Source: Streptomyces litmocidini (GTDB lineage: Bacteria > Actinomycetota > Actinomycetes > Streptomycetales > Streptomycetaceae). Taken from it: 64,000 nt of DNA. How positions within the stretch are numbered: the first letter of the stretch is position 1; the number at the start of each line of letters is the position of its first letter. Positions 41,952 to 49,408 of this stretch are shown in pieces. Where the stretch lies: the NCBI RefSeq assembly GCF_014649755.1, contig NZ_BMTQ01000007.1, forward strand, positions 62,001 through 126,000. Reading direction: 5' to 3'. Position numbers and translations under genes: made by a program. The notes beneath the pieces are model-generated. The model did not search any database, was not told the origin of the DNA, and saw nothing but the letters and a program-made list of their open reading frames with translations.

Positions 41952-43580
41952 GTGGAGTACAACCTTGCCGACCTGTTCGAATCGGTCGTCGACGTGGTCC
42001 CCGACCGCGAGGCGCTGGTGTACGTCGACCACCCGGGCACGGGCGAGGAACGACGGCTCACCTACAGCGAACTCGACGCCGCCGCCAACCGGATCGCCCA
42101 CCACCTGATCGGCGCGGGCCTCCGGCCCGGCGAGCACCTCGGCCTCCACCTCTACAACGGCGTCGAGTACCTGCAGACCGTCCTCGCCTGTCTGAAGGCG
42201 AGGATCGTGCCGGTCAACGTGAACTACCGGTACGTGGAGGAGGAGCTCGTCCACCTCTACCGGGACGCCGACCTGGCGGCGCTCGTCTTCGACGCCGAGT
42301 TCACCGGCCGCGTCGCGGCGGCCCTGACACAGACGGAGAAGCTGCGGCACCTGGTGCGGGTGGGAGCCCCTCCCGCGGACGCCCCGGCGCTCGACTGCGT
42401 GCCGTTCGCCGAGGCGGAGGCCTCCGGTCCACCGGGGCGCGGCTTCGCCCCCCGCTCGCCCGACGACCTGTTCATCATCTACACCGGCGGCACCACCGGC
42501 TTGCCCAAGGGCGTCCTGTGGCGCCAGGAGGACCTCTTCTTCGCGGGCCTCTTCGGGGGCGACCCCTCGGGCGAGCCCGTGAAGAGGCCCGAGGAGCTGG
42601 CGGAGCGGGTCGCGGCCGGCGGCGCCGGCATCACCTTCTTCCCCGCGCCGCCCCTCATGCACGGCACCTCCACCCTGACCGCGTTCATCGCCCTCAACTA
42701 CGGGCAGCGGGTCGTCCTGCACCGCAAGTACGTGCCCGAGGAGGTGCTGCGCACCCTGGAGAAGGAGAAGGTGTCCAGCATCTCCCTCGTCGGCGACGCG
42801 ATGCTGCGCCCGCTCGTGGACGCACTGCGCGGGCCGCTCAGGGGCACGGACCTGTCCGCCCTCTTCAGCCTCTCCTCCTCCGGGGCGATCATGTCCGAGA
42901 CGGTACGGGCCGAGCTCCAGGAGCTCATGCCGAACGTCCTGGTGCTCAACAACTTCGGCTCCACCGAGTCCGGTTCCAACGGGCGCGCGACCGACGACTC
43001 CGGCCCGGCCAGGGGCTTCCGGCTGCACGTCAACGAACGCACCCAGGTCGTGGACCCGGCGACCCGTGCCCCCGTCGCGCCGGGCGAGACCGGCCGGCTC
43101 GCCCAGCGCGGCCACGTCCCGCTCGGCTACTACAACGACCCGGCCAAGACCGCCGAGACCTTCTTCGAGCGGGACGGGGTGCGGTGGGTGCTGCTCGGCG
43201 ACATGGCGACCGTCGACGAGAACGGGGTGGTCACCGTCCTGGGCCGCGGCTCGCAGTGCATCAACACCGGGGGCGAGAAGGTCTATCCGGAGGAGGTGGA
43301 GCAGGCCCTGAAGTCCCACCCCGACGTGTACGACGCGCTGGTCGCCGGGGTGCCGGACGCCAGGTGGGGCAGCCACGTCGCCGCCGTCGTCCAGCTCCGG
43401 GACGGGGCGGGGCCGCTGGACCTGGAGTCCCTCCAGGCCCACTGCCGACGGCAGCTGGCGGGCTACAAGGTCCCCCGCCAACTGGTGCTCACCCACCGCG
43501 TCCAGCGCTCCCCCAGCGGCAAGGCCGACTACCGCTGGGCCCGCGCGGTGGCGGTGGAGGCGGACGCCGAGGCCCCCTGA
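41952..43580 (+). CDS. Acyl-CoA synthetase, FadD19-like
   Basis: 542 aa from GTG 41952 with AGGAGG upstream. AMP-binding motif LFIIYTGGTTGLPKGVLWRQ, then A5-type segment LNNFGSTESGSNG, and WVLLGDMATVDENGVVTVLG, RGSQCINTGGEKVYPEEVEQ and SPSGKADYRWA carrying the C-terminal Lys. The N-terminal half (IVPVNVNYRYVEEELVHLYR) is close to actinobacterial FadD19-type enzymes that activate C24 side-chain carboxylates of sterols. It forms acyl-CoA through an acyl-adenylate. The divergent neighbours provide hydratase, DUF35 and thiolase functions. Confidence 0.92.
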   Translation: MEYNLADLFESVVDVVPDREALVYVDHPGTGEERRLTYSELDAAANRIAHHLIGAGLRPGEHLGLHLYNGVEYLQTVLACLKARIVPVNVNYRYVEEELVHLYRDADLAALVFDAEFTGRVAAALTQTEKLRHLVRVGAPPADAPALDCVPFAEAEASGPPGRGFAPRSPDDLFIIYTGGTTGLPKGVLWRQEDLFFAGLFGGDPSGEPVKRPEELAERVAAGGAGITFFPAPPLMHGTSTLTAFIALNYGQRVVLHRKYVPEEVLRTLEKEKVSSISLVGDAMLRPLVDALRGPLRGTDLSALFSLSSSGAIMSETVRAELQELMPNVLVLNNFGSTESGSNGRATDDSGPARGFRLHVNERTQVVDPATRAPVAPGETGRLAQRGHVPLGYYNDPAKTAETFFERDGVRWVLLGDMATVDENGVVTVLGRGSQCINTGGEKVYPEEVEQALKSHPDVYDALVAGVPDARWGSHVAAVVQLRDGAGPLDLESLQAHCRRQLAGYKVPRQLVLTHRVQRSPSGKADYRWARAVAVEADAEAP

Positions 43581-43955
43581 GGGGCCGGCCGGCGCGCCGC
43601 GGCGGACGGTGTCGCCGTCGAAGGTCCGCCAGGTGCCCTCGCCCAGCGGCAGCACGGGGGGCGACCCCGACGCCCGGCGGATACGTGACCTCGGCCCACG
43701 GCCGCAGGTCCACGGCCGCAGGCCCACGGCGTCGAGCAGGGAGCGACGGGATCCCCCTCCGCACGGGACCTCGCCCACGGGCACGAGGACCCGTGCGTCG
43801 TCGGGGAAGCCGGGCCGCCCCGTGGACCACCGCGACGGGTTTCGCCGGGAGCACGGCGACGGGGCACGGGGTCACGGCACCGGGCAGGCCGCGCGGTGCC
43901 GTGGGCGCGATACGGTGGGAGGACCGTCCCCGAACCGCGAAGGAACCGTTCCACC
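43581..43955. other. Gene-poor interval, possible unrecognised remnant
   Basis: About 375 bp. On the minus strand, in two frames, there is text such as VTPCPVAVLPAKPVAVVHGA and GGGSRRSLLDAVGLRPWTCG that looks protein-like but belongs to no family I recognise. A frame change separates them, so if real it is a remnant. Confidence 0.35.
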
Positions 43956-44771
43956 GTGCCCGACACCCGGGAATCCGCGCTGCGCGGCGACTGCGCCAAC
44001 TGCTTCGGCCTGTGCTGCGTGGCGCTGCCCTTCGCCAAGTCGGCCGACTTCGCCGTGAACAAGGCGTCGGGCGAGCCCTGCCGGAACCTCCAGGAGGACT
44101 TCCGCTGCGGCATCCACACCAGGCTGCGGCCGAGCGGCTTCCAGGGCTGCACGGTGTACGACTGCTTCGGTGCCGGCCAGCGGGTCTCCCAGGTGACCTT
44201 CGGCGGCGTGTCCTGGCGCGAGGCTCCGGAGACGGCCCGGCAGATGTACGAGGTGTTCCCCGTGGTGCGCCAGCTGCACGAGCTGCTGCGCTACCTCACG
44301 GAGGCCCTGGCGCTGCGGGCCGCCCGCCCCGTCCACGCCGAGCTGCGGGCCGCGCTGGCCCGGGTCGAGGAACTCGCCGGGGACGCTCCGGACGCCCTGG
44401 AGGAGCTGGACGTGGCCGCGGTGCGCGCCGAGGTCAATCCGCTGCTCCTCAGGACGAGCGAGCTGGTCCGCGCCGCGGCCGGCGGGCGGCCGAAGAGCCG
44501 GCGCGGGGCGGACCTGATCGGCAAGCGGCTGCGCGGGGCGAAGCTGCGGGGCACGGACCTGCGCGGGGCGCTGCTCATCGCGGCCGACCTGACCGGGGCG
44601 GACCTGTCGCTCACGGACCTGATCGGCGCCGACCTGCGGGACGCCGATCTGTCGGGCGCGGACCTGACCGGTGCGCTGTTCCTGACGCAGCCCCAGCTGA
44701 ACTCGGCGCGCGGGAACGCCGCGACCCGGCTCCCGGAGGGCTTCGACCGCCCCGCGCACTGGACGGCCTGA
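43956..44771 (+). CDS. Cys-cluster (YkgJ-like) and pentapeptide-repeat fusion protein
   Basis: 271 aa from GTG 43956, with a GAAGGA site. The N-terminal 75 residues carry a cysteine-rich module: Cys13, 16, 20, 21 (CANCFGLCC), 42, 51, 65 and 70 (GCTVYDCFGAGQ), like YkgJ-type zinc or iron-sulfur cluster proteins. A helical middle follows (QMYEVFPVVRQLHELLRYLT). Residues about 188-255 are pentapeptide repeats (LRGAKLRGTDLRGALLIAAD, LTGADLSLTDLIGADLRDAD), forming a right-handed beta-helix. Pentapeptide proteins often mimic DNA or bind gyrase, but function here is unknown. Confidence 0.8.
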   Translation: MPDTRESALRGDCANCFGLCCVALPFAKSADFAVNKASGEPCRNLQEDFRCGIHTRLRPSGFQGCTVYDCFGAGQRVSQVTFGGVSWREAPETARQMYEVFPVVRQLHELLRYLTEALALRAARPVHAELRAALARVEELAGDAPDALEELDVAAVRAEVNPLLLRTSELVRAAAGGRPKSRRGADLIGKRLRGAKLRGTDLRGALLIAADLTGADLSLTDLIGADLRDADLSGADLTGALFLTQPQLNSARGNAATRLPEGFDRPAHWTA

Positions 44772-44789
44772 TCGGCAGGACACCCCGGG

Positions 44790-45035
44790 GCCGAAACCGG
44801 GACGGGGCGTCGGGAGCCCGCTGACGGCTCCGTGGAGCAGCGCGGTTCCACCGGGGGCGACGGACCTGACGAGGCCGGTGGGGCCGGCGACCGCGTCGAG
44901 GACGAGGTCGGCGCCGCGCCCGCCCGTGAGGTCCCGCACGCGCTCGGCGACCTCCTCCTCGTCGGTGACGATCGCCTCGGCCGTTCCCGCCCTGAGCGGG
45001 GCGCCCTTCCCGGCCCGGGCCCGGATGGTGACGGG
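44790..45035 (-). pseudogene. Fragment of a quinone oxidoreductase/zinc-type alcohol dehydrogenase
   Basis: The minus strand reads AGKGAPLRAGTAEAIVTDEE, then EVAERVRDLTGGRGADLVLD, then AVAGPTGLVRSVAPGGTALL. This is the back half of the NADPH-binding Rossmann domain of MDR-family quinone reductases (GGRGADLV-DAVAG is diagnostic). The N-terminal catalytic domain, the nucleotide-binding GxGxxG strand and the C-terminal end are missing. A remnant of about 80 codons. Confidence 0.7.
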
Positions 45036-45042
45036 GCGGGGC

Positions 45043-45819
45043 TCAGACCTCGTACGCGTACGGCGTCGTGGTCGTCAGCGTCAGGAAGCCGAGGCGCCGG
45101 AGGACGGGGCGGCTGGTGTCCGCCGCGTCGACCTGGACGTAGCGGTGGCCCCGGTCGGCGGCGATGCGGGCGCGGTGGGAGACGAGGGCGCGGTAGAGGC
45201 CGCGGCCGCGCCAGCCCTCGACGGTGCCGCCGCCCCAGAGGCCCGCGAAGTCCGTGCCGGGGTACAGCTCCAGACGGGCGGCGCTGACGGGTTCCCCCGC
45301 GGCGAGGGCGACGACGGCGGTGACCGCGTCGGGGTCGGTCGCGAGCCGGTCCAGGAGCCGGCGGCCGAGGGCGGAGCTGTCGGTGCCGAAGGCGCGTTCG
45401 TGGACCTCGACGACCTGGCGGACCCCGGCCTCGTCGGTGACCGCGCGGAGTTCGACGCCCTCGGGGAGCGGGACCTCCCGGGGCAGGGCCGCGGCCTCGG
45501 CGGCCATCAGGGTCTCCGGCTCCTCGGGGGTGAAGCCGGCCGCGCGGAGCCGCTCGCCGAGGTCGGCGGGGGTGTCGTGCCCGTACAGCTTCCACTCGAA
45601 GGGCAGGCCGGCGGTGCGGTAGTGGTCGATCTGCGCGGCGATGACGCGGTCGGCGCTCCCCGCGTCGAGCCCGGACCAGAGGACGCCGTTCCAGGCGTGC
45701 GCGGGGCCGGTGTGGCGGACGACGCCGTCGACGTGCTCGACGCGGCAGCCGGGCCCGTCGGAGCGCGCCCCGCGGCGCAGTTGGAGGTCGTAGAGGTCAC
45801 GCAGGTGCTGGGGTTCCAT
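45043..45819 (-). CDS. GNAT N-acetyltransferase downstream of an encapsulin gene
   Basis: 258 aa from ATG 45819; a GTG at 45828 is possible. A helical N-terminal half (MEPQHLRDLYDLQLRRGARS, DRVIAAQIDHYRTAGLPFEW KLYGHD) precedes the GNAT core: ELRAVTDEAGVRQVVEVHER, then VSAARLELYPGTDFAGLWGG, GTVEGWRGRGLYRALVSHRA (acetyl-CoA loop), and YVQVDAADTSRPVLRRLGF. The substrate is unknown. The start lies 57 bp beyond the stop of the encapsulin shell gene on the same strand, so co-transcription is likely. It has no long disordered tail of the kind used for cargo loading. Confidence 0.85.
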   Translation of the reverse strand: MEPQHLRDLYDLQLRRGARSDGPGCRVEHVDGVVRHTGPAHAWNGVLWSGLDAGSADRVIAAQIDHYRTAGLPFEWKLYGHDTPADLGERLRAAGFTPEEPETLMAAEAAALPREVPLPEGVELRAVTDEAGVRQVVEVHERAFGTDSSALGRRLLDRLATDPDAVTAVVALAAGEPVSAARLELYPGTDFAGLWGGGTVEGWRGRGLYRALVSHRARIAADRGHRYVQVDAADTSRPVLRRLGFLTLTTTTPYAYEV

Positions 45820-45876
45820 GGCGGTCACTCCAGCACCCGCGTCCGGGCCGGGCAACGGGTTTTGCCCGGCCGGCGG

Positions 45877-47298
45877 TCAGGCGCGCGGGCGCACCTCGAC
45901 GTTCTCCAGGATGCCCACCGCGTCCGGCACGAGGATCGCGGCGGAGTAGTAGGTGGAGACGAGGTAGGAGATGATCGCCTTCTCGTCGATGCCCATGAAG
46001 CGGCAGTTGAGGCCGGGCTCGATCTCGTCGGGCAGTCCGGTCTGGTGGAGCCCGATGACGCCCTCGTTGTTCTCGCCGGTGCGGACGGCGATGATCGAGG
46101 AGCTCTGCCGGTCCGTGACCGGGATCTTTCCGCAGGGGAGGAGGGGGACTCCGCGCCAGGCCGGCATGTGGCGCCCCTCGACGTCGACGGTGCCGAGCAC
46201 GAGACCGCGCTTGTTGCACTCCTTGCCGAAGGCGGCGATGGCCCGGGGGTGGGCGAAGAGGTAGTCGGTGTCGCGGCGCATGCTGAGCAGGTCGTCGAGG
46301 TCGTCGGGGGTCGGCGGGCCCGAGTGGGTCTGGATGCGCTGGTCGAAGTCGGTGTTGTGGAGCAGCCCGAACTCGGGGTTGTTGACGAGCTCGTGCTCCT
46401 GGCGCTCGCGGAGCTCCTGGACGGTCAGGCGGAGCTGCTGCTCCGTCTGGTTCATCGGCTGGTTGTAGAGGTCGGCGACGCGGGTGTGGACCTTCAGGAC
46501 GGTCTGGGCGACGCTGAGTTCGTACTCGCGCGGCCTGAGTTCGTAGTCCGCGTACGCGCCGGGCAGCACGGTCTCGCCGACATGGCCGGCGCTGAGCTCG
46601 ATGGCGGCCTCGCCGGCCCTGTTCGTGGGACGGCGGTGGCCGTTCCTCCCGGTGCCCTGGACGTGGTCGCGGAGGTTCTCGTACTCCTCGGCCACGGCCA
46701 GGTAGGCGGTGCGGGGCAGGGCGAGGAGGGTGACGGCGGTGGCGGCCTTGGCGGTGAAGTCCCACGTCCCGTCCCCGGCGAGCACCTGGCCGCCGAAGGC
46801 GTCGCCGTCGCCGAGCAGGCCGAGGAGGGTCTCGTCGCCGTACTGTCCGGTGCCGAGCTTCTCGATCTTGCCGTGGGCGACGAGGTGGACGTGGTCGGCC
46901 GGGCTGCCGGCGTTCACGATGACCTGGCCGGGCGCGTACTCCTGCTGGACGAAGCGCTCGGCGAGGGCGCCGAGCGCGGCGGGGTCGTCGAAGCCGCGCA
47001 GCAGCGGGAGTTCGGCCAGCTCGGCGGGGATGACCTCGACCCTGGAGCCGCTCTTGACGAAGGTGACGCGGCCGTCGCCGACCACGTACGAGAGGCGCCG
47101 GTTGACCCGGTAGACGCCGCCGGGGGTGTGGACCCAGGGGAGCTTGCGGAGCAGCCAGCGGGAGCTGATGCCCTGCATCTGGGGTTCGGACTTGGTGGTG
47201 GTGGCGAGGTTGCGGGCGGCGGCGGTGCTGAGGCTGAGCTGCACCTGGCGGAACTCGATGGCGGGCGGGGTGGCCGCCGGCACGGTGTCGACCGACAT
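45877..47298 (-). CDS. Family 2B encapsulin shell protein with cyclic-nucleotide-binding insertion
   Basis: 473 aa. It has the layout of family 2B encapsulins: an N-terminal arm (FRQVQLSLSTAAARNLATTT), the start of the HK97 fold (QGISSRWLLRKLPWVHTPGG), then an inserted cNMP-binding-like domain at about 85-205 (ALAERFVQQEYAPGQVIVNA, HVHLVAHGKIEKLGTGQYGD, GDGDAFGGQVL), then the SrpI-like HK97 body: HELVNNPEFGLLHNTDFDQR, LDDLLSMRRDTDYLFAHPRA, IAAFGKECNKRGLVLGTVDV and FMGIDEKAIISYLVSTYYSA. Shells of this kind self-assemble and house terpene cyclases or polyprenyl transferases elsewhere. No such cargo gene is adjacent. Confidence 0.9.
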   Translation of the reverse strand: MSVDTVPAATPPAIEFRQVQLSLSTAAARNLATTTKSEPQMQGISSRWLLRKLPWVHTPGGVYRVNRRLSYVVGDGRVTFVKSGSRVEVIPAELAELPLLRGFDDPAALGALAERFVQQEYAPGQVIVNAGSPADHVHLVAHGKIEKLGTGQYGDETLLGLLGDGDAFGGQVLAGDGTWDFTAKAATAVTLLALPRTAYLAVAEEYENLRDHVQGTGRNGHRRPTNRAGEAAIELSAGHVGETVLPGAYADYELRPREYELSVAQTVLKVHTRVADLYNQPMNQTEQQLRLTVQELRERQEHELVNNPEFGLLHNTDFDQRIQTHSGPPTPDDLDDLLSMRRDTDYLFAHPRAIAAFGKECNKRGLVLGTVDVEGRHMPAWRGVPLLPCGKIPVTDRQSSSIIAVRTGENNEGVIGLHQTGLPDEIEPGLNCRFMGIDEKAIISYLVSTYYSAAILVPDAVGILENVEVRPRA

Positions 47299-47547
47299 GG
47301 GGGCTCGCTTTCTGGGGCGTTCGCGGACTCGTACGTCACTCTCCGCGCCCAGATGTAACGCACCGTGCCGTACCTCATCCGGGTGCGGCGCGAACGGGTG
47401 GGAGTGCCGGGTGGGGGCGGCCGCCCCGCGGGCGCCGTGCGCGCTCCGCCGTCCGGACGGTCACCCGACGGCCACCTGGCGGGAAAAGTTCTCCCGGCCC
47501 CTTGCCAAACCCCGGGGGCCTCCGGTTTTACTGGCCCCGGACGGATC

Positions 47548-47563
47548 AACCGAATGATCGGTT
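47548..47563. promoter_or_regulatory. PaaR-like operator upstream of paaK
   Basis: AACCGA-ATGA-TCGGTT, a 16-bp inverted repeat 30 bp before the paaK start. It resembles sites I recall for PaaR-type TetR repressors that respond to phenylacetyl-CoA. No paaR gene is in the window. Confidence 0.65.
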
Positions 47564-47593
47564 GTCCGTTTTACGACGGCGGAGGAGTGGCGC

Positions 47594-48880
47594 ATGACGG
47601 AACTGCTGGACAGCGGCGAACGGCTCGGGCGCGAGGAGCTCGCGGCCCTCCAGCTGGAGCGGCTGCGCACGACCCTGCGGCACGCGTACGAGAACGTGGA
47701 CTTCTACCGGCGCTCCTTCGACGCGGCCGGACTGGCCCCGGACGACTGCCGTACGCTCGCGGACCTGGCCCGCTTCCCGTTCACCGCCAAGTCGGACCTG
47801 CGCGATCACTACCCCTTCGGCATGTTCGCCGTCGACCAGTCCCGGATCCGGCGGATCCACGCCTCCAGCGGCACCACCGGCCGGCCGACCGTGGTCGGCT
47901 ACACCCAGGCCGACCTGGACATGTGGGCCGACGTCGTGGCCCGCTCCCTGCGCGCCGCCGGGGCGCGCCCCGGGCACAAGGTCCACGTGGCCTACGGGTA
48001 CGGCCTGTTCACCGGCGGCCTCGGCGCCCACTACGGCGCGGAGCGGCTCGGGTGCACGGTGATCCCGGCGTCCGGCGGCATGACGGCCCGGCAGGTGCAG
48101 CTCATCCAGGACTTCCGGCCCGAGATCATCATGGTGACCCCCTCGTACATGCTGACGCTGCTCGACGAGTTCGAGCGGCAGGGCGTGGACCCGCGGTCGA
48201 CCTCGCTGAAGGTCGGCGTCTTCGGCGCGGAGCCGTGGACGGAGGAGATGCGCGGGGAGATCGAGGAGCGGTTCGCGATCGACGCGGTCGACATCTACGG
48301 CCTGTCGGAGGTGATCGGCCCCGGCGTGGCGCAGGAGTGCGTGGAGACCAAGGACGGTCTGCACATCTGGGAGGACCACTTCTACCCGGAGGTCGTGGAC
48401 CCGTTCACCGGCGAGGTGCTGCCCGACGGGGAGCAGGGCGAGCTGGTCCTCACCTCGCTCACCAAGGAGGCCATGCCGGTGATCCGCTACCGGACCCGTG
48501 ACCTCACCCGTCTGCTGCCGGGGACCGCTCGGGTGTTCCGCCGGATGGAGAAGGTCACCGGACGCAGCGACGACATGATCATCCTGCGCGGGGTGAACCT
48601 CTTCCCCACCCAGATCGAGGAGATCGTGCTGCGGACCCCGGGCGTGGCTCCGCACTTCCAGCTGCGACTGACCCGGAAGGGCCGGCTCGACGTCCTGGCC
48701 GTGCGGGCCGAGGCCCGCCCGGACGCGACGCCCGGGGAGCGCGAGGCGGCGGCCCGGGCGATCGCGGCGGCGGTGAAGGACGGGGTCGGGGTCTCCGTGG
48801 ACGTGGAGGTGGTCGACCCGGAGACGCTGGAGCGCTCGGTGGGGAAGATCAAGCGGATCGTGGACCTCCGGGGCGCGTAG
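47594..48880 (+). CDS. paaK: Phenylacetate-CoA ligase
   Basis: 428 aa, normal length. Motifs: AYENVDFYRRSFDAAGLAPD, IHASSGTTGRPTVVGYT (phosphate loop), VFGAEPWTEEMRGEIEERFA, DIYGLSEVIGPGVAQECVET (PaaK-specific), HIWEDHFYPEVVDP, VIRYRTRDLTRLLPG and GRSDDMIILRGVNLFPTQIE. It activates phenylacetate (or a related aryl acetate) to the CoA ester with ATP. The paaABCDE epoxidase genes are not in the window. A VOC-family gene follows 24 bp downstream. GGAGGAG precedes ATG 47594, behind a PaaR-like palindrome. Confidence 0.95.
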   Translation: MTELLDSGERLGREELAALQLERLRTTLRHAYENVDFYRRSFDAAGLAPDDCRTLADLARFPFTAKSDLRDHYPFGMFAVDQSRIRRIHASSGTTGRPTVVGYTQADLDMWADVVARSLRAAGARPGHKVHVAYGYGLFTGGLGAHYGAERLGCTVIPASGGMTARQVQLIQDFRPEIIMVTPSYMLTLLDEFERQGVDPRSTSLKVGVFGAEPWTEEMRGEIEERFAIDAVDIYGLSEVIGPGVAQECVETKDGLHIWEDHFYPEVVDPFTGEVLPDGEQGELVLTSLTKEAMPVIRYRTRDLTRLLPGTARVFRRMEKVTGRSDDMIILRGVNLFPTQIEEIVLRTPGVAPHFQLRLTRKGRLDVLAVRAEARPDATPGEREAAARAIAAAVKDGVGVSVDVEVVDPETLERSVGKIKRIVDLRGA

Positions 48881-48904
48881 CCTGGGGGGAAGGAGGTGGT
48901 TGCG

Positions 48905-49285
48905 ATGCTGTCGGACTCCCCCATAGCCGCGATCATTCCGGTCAACGACATGAACCGGGCCAAGCGGTTCTACTCGGAGACCCTCGGCCTCACCCTCACG
49001 AAGGAATCACCCGAGGACACCAGGTTCGAGACCGGTGGGACGACCATCGGCCTCTACGAGACGCCCTACGGCGGCAAGGCCGAGCACACCTTGGCGAGCT
49101 GGAAGGTCGCCGACCTCGACGCGGAGATGTCGACGTTGCGCTCCAAGGGCGTCACGTTCGAGGACTACGACCTGCCCGGCATCAAGACGGTCGACGGTGT
49201 GGTCGAGTCGGACACCATGCGGGGCGCCTGGTTCAAGGACAGCGAGGGCAACGTCCTCTGCGTGATGGAGGAGCGCGAGGGCTGA
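48905..49285 (+). CDS. VOC superfamily (glyoxalase/dioxygenase-like) protein
   Basis: 126 aa from ATG 48905, which has AAGGAGG 8 nt upstream; an earlier GTG at 48896 overlaps the site and is rejected. The VOC paired beta-alpha-beta-beta-beta units are visible: IAAIIPVNDMNRAKRFYSET LGLTL, then DTRFETGGTTIGLYETPYGG and AWFKDSEGNVLCVMEE with the C-terminal Glu metal ligand. The function may be lyase, dioxygenase or binding. It is probably co-transcribed with paaK. Confidence 0.88.
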   Translation: MLSDSPIAAIIPVNDMNRAKRFYSETLGLTLTKESPEDTRFETGGTTIGLYETPYGGKAEHTLASWKVADLDAEMSTLRSKGVTFEDYDLPGIKTVDGVVESDTMRGAWFKDSEGNVLCVMEEREG

Positions 49286-49304
49286 GTCCCCGCCCCGCGG
49301 TGCC

Positions 49305-49408
49305 GTGAGACGCCGCGGGCCGTGAGACGCCGCGGCGTCCCGAGGCCCCGCGGTGTCACGAGGCCCCGCGGTGTCACGAGGCGCCGCGGTGTCACGAGGC
49401 GCCGAAGC
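49305..49408. repeat. 18-bp tandem repeat at the 3' end of the acyl-CoA synthetase gene
   Basis: Four near-identical 18-bp units (49337-49354, 49355-49372, 49373-49390, 49391-49408; core GTCACGAGGC-CCGCGGT) follow two diverged units from 49305. The last unit overlaps the stop codon of the minus-strand synthetase gene (49392), so the array begins inside that gene's 3' end. Confidence 0.85.

Noticed and set aside
49305..49408. CRISPR-like array or coding repeat
   Set aside because: 18-bp contiguous repeats, no spacers; mostly downstream of the synthetase stop codon.
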